Shown: piece after piece, positions 57,238 to 64,000 of the stretch
Layout: each line of letters begins with the position of its first letter
Position numbering within the stretch: position 1 is the first letter of the stretch
Assembly (NCBI RefSeq): GCF_000744105.1
Contig: NZ_JQLH01000001.1
Location: 2,976,001 to 3,040,000 of the forward strand
Length of the DNA: 64,000 nt
Origin: Maribacter forsetii DSM 18668
GTDB taxonomy: Bacteria; Bacteroidota; Bacteroidia; Flavobacteriales; Flavobacteriaceae
Direction of reading: 5' to 3'
Position numbers and translations under genes: made by a program
The notes under the pieces: generated by a model
What the model was told of the DNA's origin: nothing
Databases searched by the model: none
Seen by the model: only the letters and a program-made list of their open reading frames with translations

Positions 57238-59491
57238 ACACTTCCAACTGTTTTAGAAATAGTGAATTGATTTCATCTATATATGCCTTTTCAGCTCCTG
57301 GTATTTGTGGTGTTTTTGGTAATGCCAACAACAATCCTTTTTGCACAAACCTATAGTTTGTAACTGTTCTACCGGTGTTGTTCTCCATACTTTTTAGCCC
57401 TTGCAATACCTGTAAATACTTCCCAGGGTTTTCTATTGCCAATTGAGCCAACTCATTCCCTGCAGCGGTAAAAAGAGTATTATCCGACTCATGGTAATCA
57501 CTTTCGCTATGCGCCAATTGCTCTAAACGACTAACTGCTTTCTCTATGGCTTCAAAAGGTCGTTCTGCCGTAATAGTCTCATTTTTACTGTAATTTTCAA
57601 TATCCTTTATTTTACCGGTAAGTCGGCTATCTTCTTTAATCGGTGGCGGGTCAAATCCTATTCGGTGCACATAAATACGGGCACTGTTTTTTATTTCTTG
57701 AATGTATTTTAAGGCATCATATTGAAACGGTAAAGACTTTTCTGGCTCATACAAACGTAAATGTAATTCGGCATCCCACATAATACTTAATGCCTTTCGC
57801 AACTTCGTTTTTAGCGATTCTTCAAATAAGGTAGATTCTTCTGGATCATCGTGATTATGAAGGTAATCGTGCAATGGGTCTTCAGGTTCTTCGGTATCAC
57901 CTTCATGCTCGTGGTCATGTTGTTCTACCAGGTTATGCTCGTTATCCCCATCGTGGTCGTGCATAAAATCTTTCAATATATTTTCATCTTCTTCTCCGTG
58001 GTCATGTTCCTCACCTTCAGCATGATCATGGTCCTCACCTTCTTCATCGCTTTCGATCTCTTCTGGAGCTTCTTCCATCTCAGATTCATCGCCCATAAAC
58101 TGTCCGTACTTTAAACGCAATGCTTTTTGGTCAAACCCCAGTTCATTACTTCTCGACTTAAATTCCTTGCTAGTAATGTTTGGTTTGTCTTTTATTAGCT
58201 TCTCTGTATCTATAATAAGTTGACGCTGACTTCTAAAATAATCCGGCATTTGGTCAACACCCAAAGTTCCTTCTACACCATATTGCTCACCAACTGTATC
58301 TTTAATTACAGCGAAGTAGGTTTCGCTACGCGACACATTTCGTTTAGGCTGTTTTTCATCAAAGGCTTCAATATAAAAATAGAGTTCATCGCCCATTTCC
58401 ATCTTTAAGGCATTTAAATCCAATGTTTTTGTTGCTCGTATTGATTTCGTTCCTTTTGAAATAGTTTCCTTAAAATTCAATTTTTCTTCCCTGAACTTCA
58501 CCGATTCTCCCGATCCTTTACTTACGGTTGCTATGATATAAGCTTCGTCAATTCCGTAATCATCGGTAATTGCACTTTGCAGTTGTACCACCTTTTTATC
58601 AGAAAAATCAAAATACGTGTACTGCTCCAATCCTAAAATCTCTATTTCTGGCGGATTATCGGGTATTGCTTCCAACGAGAACAAATCTGATGTAAATTCA
58701 ATATTGTCTTCATTCTTGAATTTAAAACTATAAAAACCCGATGCTGATAACACTTGCTTAATGCGATATCCTTTTTCACCTTTTTGCAACGGAATTAGCT
58801 CCCCCATTCGGTCTAGATAGACTTCTTGAACAGGATTATCAAATTCCAACAGCCACTGAACCGTAGCACCAGCAATCGTCTTTATGTTTGGGTCACTTAC
58901 AGCAATTGTACCTTTTCGGGTATAGGATGGATAAGTAACACTAATATCTTGACTAGAAATTTTTGGAATGATGGACTTCTCACTATTACTATCTGTTGCT
59001 ATAAACTGAATTTGTGTTTCGTTAGTAGCATTCCTTAAAACGCTTTCTACGCTTTTAAACAAGTCTAATTTCTGAACCATAATACCAAGTAACACCAGCC
59101 CTAGCGTAACCAATACCGCTTGTTTTAATTTGTTAGGCGGATGAATAGCACCTAGCCTTTTACTAAGCTCTTCTGATACTTTATAGCGTTGTAGCTTGGC
59201 GAGATTTGATAATGAATCTTCTGGCTGCAACAATAGTCCTGTACTAAACGATGCTTCATCTACATGTGCATCTATATAAGTGCCTGTCGTAGCTAAATTA
59301 TGTTTCCAAGGCTTCTGTATAAAAAGCACTGCGACTACCGCAACTACAAAGCTTAAAACGCCAAGCCATAGATTTTTCGATACTAAATAGAAAAGAACGG
59401 CAATGCCAACAGCATACAAGGCAGCTTCTGCGTATGACAAGATTTGCCATCGCCTGTGAAATTTCATCAAGTGTAATTTACCTGATTCCAT
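57230..59491 (-). CDS. Large DUF4175-like membrane protein with His/Asp/Glu-rich insertion
   Basis: 753 residues. Two N-terminal helices (about 14-55) are followed by a third (KQAVLVTLGLVLLGIMV) and a long periplasmic part with Ig-like strands (DISVTYPSYTRKGTIAVSD, NPPEIEILGLEQYTYF) and a C-terminal helical region. Residues about 469-546 are an acidic stretch with many His-Asp repeats (EDHDHAEGEEHDHGEED, HDHDGDNEHN), which could bind metal ions. The protein resembles DUF4175 family members of Bat-type clusters. Its start overlaps the BatA-like stop by one base (TAATG). Confidence 0.8.
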   Translation of the reverse strand: MESGKLHLMKFHRRWQILSYAEAALYAVGIAVLFYLVSKNLWLGVLSFVVAVVAVLFIQKPWKHNLATTGTYIDAHVDEASFSTGLLLQPEDSLSNLAKLQRYKVSEELSKRLGAIHPPNKLKQAVLVTLGLVLLGIMVQKLDLFKSVESVLRNATNETQIQFIATDSNSEKSIIPKISSQDISVTYPSYTRKGTIAVSDPNIKTIAGATVQWLLEFDNPVQEVYLDRMGELIPLQKGEKGYRIKQVLSASGFYSFKFKNEDNIEFTSDLFSLEAIPDNPPEIEILGLEQYTYFDFSDKKVVQLQSAITDDYGIDEAYIIATVSKGSGESVKFREEKLNFKETISKGTKSIRATKTLDLNALKMEMGDELYFYIEAFDEKQPKRNVSRSETYFAVIKDTVGEQYGVEGTLGVDQMPDYFRSQRQLIIDTEKLIKDKPNITSKEFKSRSNELGFDQKALRLKYGQFMGDESEMEEAPEEIESDEEGEDHDHAEGEEHDHGEEDENILKDFMHDHDGDNEHNLVEQHDHEHEGDTEEPEDPLHDYLHNHDDPEESTLFEESLKTKLRKALSIMWDAELHLRLYEPEKSLPFQYDALKYIQEIKNSARIYVHRIGFDPPPIKEDSRLTGKIKDIENYSKNETITAERPFEAIEKAVSRLEQLAHSESDYHESDNTLFTAAGNELAQLAIENPGKYLQVLQGLKSMENNTGRTVTNYRFVQKGLLLALPKTPQIPGAEKAYIDEINSLFLKQLEVYD

Positions 59492-60783
59492 TACTGTTTT
59501 CGTTTATATGCTACAAAGCGTTCTACAATCAATAATACTAGCAGAACAATCCACAAATACGGATTCAGACTCCAGCTGGCTTGGTGGGTTTTAGATGAGC
59601 TACTTTCTATAAAATTAGTTTCTAAATCTGCTTCCGTAACCGAGCGAATATCAGCATTAGCTTGAAGTTCACGTAGCTCTTCATCGACATCTAAAATGCT
59701 TAATAAGCTTTCTGTTAATCGCCCAGTTAATGCATTTTCTGTCGTAATTTTTTCTGTTATATAAAAGGTATCATCATCTTCTCCTTTTATTATCAGCGTA
59801 TTAGAAATGGAATCATTTTTAAATACAAGTGTCTTTCTGGCTGAAACCGGAGCAGGCTTAGTGCTCAACCAAATCATTAAATCCGCTTCCTTATTCTCCA
59901 ATAGTTCGCTATCTAAAAAACTTTCGACTTTTATTTCTCTATTTAAGTAAGTCGATAAAGCTACCAATGCTGCTTCAATATACCTTTTATCTGTACTTAG
60001 ACTATCGGTATACACCAAAGAAACTTCTAAAGCAGATTGTTGAATTAAAGGAATTATTACTGAACTTGAACTTGAAACCTGTAAACTATCTCCATTTGAT
60101 GTTAGTTGGTATGCATCACCTAGCTCAATAGTCTTCGTTGCTATTTTTGAAACTACCGGACTGTTATTGGCTGTAAATAAAGCTATATTTTTTTCTTTCT
60201 GATATGCTAATAAAGGCTTCTCAATAGTTTGAGCCGAATCCAAAACTATCCAATTGATATCATGATTAGTTTCTGGTCTTGCTCCTTTTAATCCTTTTGC
60301 ATATCCATGGGTAAAAACAATAATACTATCAGTTTTCAAGGCATTCATTTCTGATGCTAATGACCAGTAATCTGCACTTCTAAAATCTTGTGAATTGGCA
60401 TATTCAATATGGTTTTCAGGCAAGCCTGATTGTAAAAGCCTTATATCTTGATCTGCCTGTAAATTAATAAAACGAGCCATGAAATTTTCATTCCGGGCTA
60501 ATTCAGGTTCAATAACATAGGTCAGTTTACTGTTGTTCACATTTGATTTCCATTGCGGTTTTGCCATGACCAAAGTAATCAGCGAAATAATCGCCATACG
60601 CAGTAGCAACAACCACCATTCGTTTAATTGTACACTGCTAGATTGTCTTGATTTTGATTCTGATAGCAGTTGAACACTACCAATTTTTATAGTTTTCGCC
60701 TCTTTCTTACTCCATAAATGGATTGCTATCGGAACTAAAAGTCCCAATAAAGCCCATAAATATGAAGGTTGTGTGAATGACAT
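59491..60783 (-). CDS. BatA N-terminal-domain membrane protein
   Basis: 430 residues. The start MSFTQPSYLWALLGLLVPIAIHLW, then KKEAKTIKIGSVQLL, is the classic BatA N-terminal domain with two helices (a second at LLLLRMAIISLITLVMAK). The periplasmic part has a degenerate vWA-like fold (DYWSLASEMNALKTDSIIVF) and the protein ends in one helix and a basic tail (LNPYLWIVLLVLLIVERFVAYKRKQ). In Bacteroidota it works with MoxR and DUF58 proteins in envelope stress or aerotolerance. The gap to DUF58 is one base. Confidence 0.85.
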   Translation of the reverse strand: MSFTQPSYLWALLGLLVPIAIHLWSKKEAKTIKIGSVQLLSESKSRQSSSVQLNEWWLLLLRMAIISLITLVMAKPQWKSNVNNSKLTYVIEPELARNENFMARFINLQADQDIRLLQSGLPENHIEYANSQDFRSADYWSLASEMNALKTDSIIVFTHGYAKGLKGARPETNHDINWIVLDSAQTIEKPLLAYQKEKNIALFTANNSPVVSKIATKTIELGDAYQLTSNGDSLQVSSSSSVIIPLIQQSALEVSLVYTDSLSTDKRYIEAALVALSTYLNREIKVESFLDSELLENKEADLMIWLSTKPAPVSARKTLVFKNDSISNTLIIKGEDDDTFYITEKITTENALTGRLTESLLSILDVDEELRELQANADIRSVTEADLETNFIESSSSKTHQASWSLNPYLWIVLLVLLIVERFVAYKRKQ

Positions 60784-60784
60784 A

Positions 60785-61684
60785 TTAACCGAGTCGTTTA
60801 CGTTGTTTTAAAAATAATAGTAATGCTTCACCCAAGTGTGCATCCATACGAAAGACATGGTGGTCTATTCCGTTAGACAGTAATTCTTCTTTAATACTTT
60901 TCAATCTGTTTTCAAGAGCATTCAAGTATTCGGTTTTTGCCTGCTGCGTATCCACCTTTATTCTTGCCCCTGTTTCCCAATCTTCAAAAGTGACGTTTGA
61001 TCCATAGCTAAAATCCATCTCCGCGGCACCCATAACTTGCAACACCACAACCTCGTTTCTGGCGGATTTTAATCCTTTGATAAACTTTGAAATCTCATCA
61101 CCTGTTTCATACATATCGGTCAAAAAGAAAATCAATTCTTTACCGCCTCTATTCGGAATACGCTTATTAGCAATATGGGTTTCTGGCCATTTACCAGAAT
61201 TAGAAAGATTAATTAATTCTAACAGCAACCTGTTGTAATGCTTTTTATCTGCCTTGGGGTAAATACTGACTACATCATTTTCATTGAGTGCAAAAAGACC
61301 AACTGAATCTCCTTGCTTATGAGCCATATATGCTAGTGTAGCCACCAAGACACGTACAAAATCAACTTTCGACAAGTCTTTTTCTTTATGCAGCATTGAA
61401 GCACTGGCATCAACAATGAACTTGATGGTTACCTGACTTTCTATTTCCGATTGCTTTATATAATATCTGCCAGAACGCGCTAACATTTTCCAGTCCAACA
61501 AGCGTAAATCGTCACCGGGTTCATAGCCTCTATACTGACTAAACTCCATACCAGGACCTACACTAGCGCTTCTATTTAAACCAGACGTAAAGCCCTCGAC
61601 CACAATACGTGATATCAAGGAAAGTCCCTCAACCGTATTGATGACCTCTGGTTTTAATAAATCTTGATAGTCCTGTTTTGCCAT
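60785..61684 (-). CDS. DUF58 domain protein (BatA/vWA-type partner of MoxR)
   Basis: 299 residues. The DUF58 signature GPGMEFSQYRGYEPGDDLRLLDW is followed by the vWA metal-site motif FIVDASASMLHK (DxSxS) and LIFFLTDMYETG. There is no signal peptide, so the protein is cytoplasmic or membrane associated. MoxR-type AAA+ ATPases work with DUF58/vWA proteins as chaperones for complex assembly or metal insertion. It lies 22 bases downstream of the MoxR gene and one base upstream of BatA on the same strand. Confidence 0.93.
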   Translation of the reverse strand: MAKQDYQDLLKPEVINTVEGLSLISRIVVEGFTSGLNRSASVGPGMEFSQYRGYEPGDDLRLLDWKMLARSGRYYIKQSEIESQVTIKFIVDASASMLHKEKDLSKVDFVRVLVATLAYMAHKQGDSVGLFALNENDVVSIYPKADKKHYNRLLLELINLSNSGKWPETHIANKRIPNRGGKELIFFLTDMYETGDEISKFIKGLKSARNEVVVLQVMGAAEMDFSYGSNVTFEDWETGARIKVDTQQAKTEYLNALENRLKSIKEELLSNGIDHHVFRMDAHLGEALLLFLKQRKRLG

Positions 61685-61706
61685 ATACTCGATAATGGAG
61701 CGTTGT

Positions 61707-62711
61707 TTATTTGCCTTTTATTTCAATAGTGTTCAGTAAATGCTTAGCTACTTTATCTGAAGCTATGCCTTCTGCCTCTGCCCTGAAATTTACCAAAACC
61801 CTATGGCGAAGTACTGGCAACGCTACACTTTTAATATCGTCTAGGCTAACCGCTAACCGACCTTCTAACAATGCATTAGCCTTTGCCGTTAAGATCATTG
61901 CTTGACCTGCACGCGGACCTGCACCCCAGTCTACCCAGTCTTTAACATAAGCATCTGTTGTGGTTTCCGGTCTTGTAGCACGAATCATATCACTCACAAA
62001 ACTGATTAATGCATCGCTTATAGAAACTTCGCGAACTAACTGCTGTAACCGTACAATATCATCACCAGAAATTACCTTGTTCAGCTTCTTTTTTATACCT
62101 CCCGTAGTTGCCTTTAAAATGGTTTCCTCATCTTTCTGAGTAGGATATCCAATTTTGATGTACAGTAAAAATCTGTCTTGCTGAGCTTCCGGCAGTACAA
62201 ATGTACCTGACTGTTCAATTGGGTTTTGTGTTGCTAGAATGAAGAATGGTTTATCTAAAGGATATGTTTTATCGCCATAGGTAACTTCAAATTCTTGCAT
62301 CGCTTCCAACAATGCTGCCTGAGTTTTTGGTGGAGTACGGTTTATTTCATCCGCAAGTATAATATTAGAAAATATAGGTCCTTTATTGAACTTAAAGAAC
62401 TTTTTACCTGTAGTATGGTCTTCCTCCAATATCTCGGTTCCGATAATATCTGAAGGCATTAAATCGGGTGTAAACTGTATCCTTTTAAACTTTAAATCTA
62501 TTGCATTTGCCAATGTTCTGATCATTAAGGTTTTTGCCAAACCAGGCACACCTTCTAACAAAGCATGACCACCAGCTAAAAACGTAATCAGTAATTGCGA
62601 TACGGTTTCTTCTTGACCTATAATCACTTTTCCAATTTCTTGCTTTAAAGCATTCAATTTACCGGAAAGCATTTCCACCTCATCTGCAATACGTTGTAAT
62701 TCTTTATCCAT
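61707..62711 (-). CDS. MoxR-family AAA+ ATPase
   Basis: 334 residues, complete AAA_3 protein. Walker A is GVPGLAKT, Walker B LADEINRTPPKTQAALLEAMQE, sensor region LATQNPIEQSGTFVLPEAQQDRF, and the C-terminal lid contains SLDDIKSVALPVLRHRV. MoxR ATPases form hexamers and act with DUF58/vWA proteins, here encoded just downstream. The gene lies behind a DUF4159 gene with 12 bases between, so all genes from DUF4159 to 55483 appear to form one operon. Confidence 0.95.
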   Translation of the reverse strand: MDKELQRIADEVEMLSGKLNALKQEIGKVIIGQEETVSQLLITFLAGGHALLEGVPGLAKTLMIRTLANAIDLKFKRIQFTPDLMPSDIIGTEILEEDHTTGKKFFKFNKGPIFSNIILADEINRTPPKTQAALLEAMQEFEVTYGDKTYPLDKPFFILATQNPIEQSGTFVLPEAQQDRFLLYIKIGYPTQKDEETILKATTGGIKKKLNKVISGDDIVRLQQLVREVSISDALISFVSDMIRATRPETTTDAYVKDWVDWGAGPRAGQAMILTAKANALLEGRLAVSLDDIKSVALPVLRHRVLVNFRAEAEGIASDKVAKHLLNTIEIKGK

Positions 62712-62723
62712 TCAAAAATGTGT

Positions 62724-63350
62724 TTATGAGGTTAAGGCGTACATGACGATGTTTACCCCAAACCGTGTATTGTCTATTTTATACCAACGTTTATTTCTAA
62801 AATCATAATCCCATTCGCAGCCGTAATCTTTATTACTGTACAGGACCCCTATTCTGCCATTGATGACAATTGCCTTTAAATAATCATGCACCAAATCATC
62901 TCCCCAGCCGTTCAGCTCTTGTGATGTGGTTGGTGGTCCATCTTCAAAGTCAAAGAATATGGTATAGATTTCGTGGTCGTTGGGTATTTTTTTTAATTCT
63001 GACGGACCAAATATTTCTTCCATTTGCCTTTCAAAAGATTTAGCGAACAATCCGTCTATATCATGATTGCAATCATCTGCGAAAACGAAGCCTCCGTTGC
63101 GCACATATTTCTCAAAATTCTCTTGCTCCTTTTTGGTAAACTCCACCAATTTATGCCCTGAGATATAGCAAAACGGACTCTTAAAAATATCATCGCTCGC
63201 TAGTGTGATTATCTTTTCTTGGGTGTCTACTTTCAAGGTGGTGTACTCTACCAATGAATTCAACAAATTAGAAGGCATACGTTGATCCACATCCCAATCG
63301 CCGGACTCATACTGTAATCTCGTGAAGAAAAATTCGTTGCTCAAGGGCAA
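62724..63350 (-). CDS. DUF4159 protein
   Basis: 208 residues, no signal peptide at this start; MPLSNEFFFTRLQYESGDWD begins the DUF4159 domain (FFTRLQY-x-GDWD), with FVFADDCNHDIDGLFAKSFERQM and FGVNIVMYALTS at the end. In many relatives a signal peptide stands before this motif; a longer start is not available here because the frame meets the upstream terminator region, so the protein could be cytoplasmic. DUF4159 proteins are glutamine amidotransferase-like and commonly accompany MoxR/DUF58 operons. It is the first gene of the operon, downstream of a terminator. Confidence 0.85.
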   Translation of the reverse strand: MPLSNEFFFTRLQYESGDWDVDQRMPSNLLNSLVEYTTLKVDTQEKIITLASDDIFKSPFCYISGHKLVEFTKKEQENFEKYVRNGGFVFADDCNHDIDGLFAKSFERQMEEIFGPSELKKIPNDHEIYTIFFDFEDGPPTTSQELNGWGDDLVHDYLKAIVINGRIGVLYSNKDYGCEWDYDFRNKRWYKIDNTRFGVNIVMYALTS

Positions 63351-63386
63351 TTGATTTGTGTTTTTATTCCGATAGAAAAAAGAAAA

Positions 63387-63421
63387 AACTGGTTGTCGTG
63401 ACGTGTCACAAACAACCAGTT
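63387..63421 (-). terminator. Terminator between TldD/PmbA-type gene and the MoxR operon
   Basis: Outer arms AACTGGTTGT (63387-63396) and ACAACCAGTT (63412-63421), with an inner stem GTGAC (63398-63402) and GTCAC (63405-63409). On the minus strand a T-rich run (TTTTTTCTTTTTTC) follows. It ends the transcript of the TldD/PmbA-family gene. Confidence 0.9.
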
Positions 63422-63440
63422 TAGATATTCATAATATCAT

Positions 63441-64000
63441 TTATACGGCATCTGAAAGACTGGTGAACGTAAAGTCACGAACCTTCATATATGGTATTAG
63501 ATTACCATTGATACGTACTTGCTGCCCAAGGGTTTCCAAATTGTTTAACATGATGATCGGACTCTCATTAAACCTGAAGTTTTTTACAGGGTATTTAATT
63601 TCTCCGTTCTCGATGTAAAACGTTCCATCCCTTGTTAGTCCCGTATATAATAAGGTCTGCGGGTCAACGCTACGTATGTACCATAAACGTGTTACCAGAA
63701 TTCCCTTTTTGGTACTCTTGATCAATTCTTCTAAACTGGCATCGCCACCGGTCATAATCGCATTCGACGGAAAAGGAACTGGCTCAACACCTTTCTCTTT
63801 CGCCCAAAAACGATCATAAGCCAAGTTTTTAACGACTCCGTTTTCAATCCAGCTTGTCTTTTTTATAGCTTGCCCTTCGCCGTTCCAAGTTGCTGTAGGC
63901 ACTTCCGGATTCAATGGATCTGAATAAATATTAACGCGTTCGTCAACTATTTTCTCGCCAATTTTATTTTTACCATCTGGTGCAGACATAAAGCTTCTAC
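63441..64000 (-). CDS. TldD/PmbA-family metallopeptidase, partial (N-terminal part outside)
   Basis: C-terminal part of a TldD/PmbA family protein; the reading frame is still open at the window edge (codons before the ATG at 63989 read Arg-Ser-Phe), so the true start lies beyond 64000. Visible features are GEKIVDERVNIYSDPLNPEVP, a Trp-Asn-Gly-Glu-Gly segment, AIMTGGDASLEELIKSTKKGILVTRLWYIRSVD and FTFTSLSDAV at the end. TldD/PmbA proteases cleave small or modified peptides; the metal site (HExxxH in TldD) is in the missing part. It precedes the MoxR operon but is separated from it by a strong terminator. Confidence 0.87.
   Translation of the reverse strand, partial: RSFMSAPDGKNKIGEKIVDERVNIYSDPLNPEVPTATWNGEGQAIKKTSWIENGVVKNLAYDRFWAKEKGVEPVPFPSNAIMTGGDASLEELIKSTKKGILVTRLWYIRSVDPQTLLYTGLTRDGTFYIENGEIKYPVKNFRFNESPIIMLNNLETLGQQVRINGNLIPYMKVRDFTFTSLSDAV

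Noticed and set aside
1..64000. rRNA, tRNA genes, phage or plasmid replication functions
   Set aside because: No stretch with tRNA or rRNA features was recognised, and no phage structural, integrase or replication initiation gene is present.

Overview
The window is a chromosomal segment of a marine-type member of the Flavobacteriaceae (Bacteroidota). The basis is low GC with AT-rich intergenic regions, promoters carrying the Bacteroidota -7 element TANNTTTG, a fused CcoN-CcoO cbb3 oxidase, Bat-type aerotolerance genes, many exported lipoproteins, a sulfatase/FGE/GH2 set for sulfated glycans and a vanadium-type haloperoxidase. I do not name a genus.

Layout. (1) 1-7953: the end of a LytTR response regulator, an exported formylglycine-generating enzyme, a GH2 beta-galactosidase, a type I sulfatase and an M20 amidohydrolase; the middle three look like part of a sulfated-galactan degradation locus without SusC/SusD in view. 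(2) 8016-22370: a variable island of small hypothetical, immunity-like (SUKH, DUF2314+ankyrin, DUF2750) and lipoprotein genes, separated by about 137-bp palindromic, attC-like elements and an 89-bp leader repeat present twice, plus an IS110-family element. (3) 22389-26902: non-oxidative pentose phosphate genes (transaldolase, transketolase, rpiA) with a VIT1-type transporter. (4) 27057-42298: a micro-oxic respiration block: universal stress proteins, an FNR-like regulator, ccoI-ccoS-ccoNOQP-ccoG-ccoH and relatives, a haloperoxidase and hemN. A 25-copy 7-bp tandem repeat separates ccoS from ccoNO. (5) 42481-55475: a sulfur/bd-oxidase block: DUF983, a second Crp/Fnr regulator, TauE/SafE, MBL-rhodanese, a fatty acid hydroxylase-type protein, DUF2892, a TsdA-like dihaem cytochrome with a porin, DsrE, Dps, CydAB and two YeeE/YedE halves. 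(6) 55483-64000: the MoxR-DUF58-BatA-type operon with DUF4159, followed upstream by a TldD/PmbA-family gene cut by the window edge.

The main discovery is regulatory. Eight palindromes of the form GTAAC-N4-GTTAC sit in front of almost every transcription unit of block 5, and six TGA-N6-TCA sites sit in front of the units of block 4 plus DUF2892 and an overlooked 41-residue membrane protein. In nearly every case the palindrome centre lies 32-34 bp upstream of the centre of a TANNTTTG-like -7 element, the geometry of class II activation by Crp/Fnr proteins. The window encodes one regulator inside each block, and their recognition helices differ at the position that reads TGA in FNR/CRP. I infer two interlocked regulons: an FNR-like one for low-oxygen respiration and haem synthesis, and a second, apparently autoregulated one joining reduced-sulfur handling to the bd oxidase.
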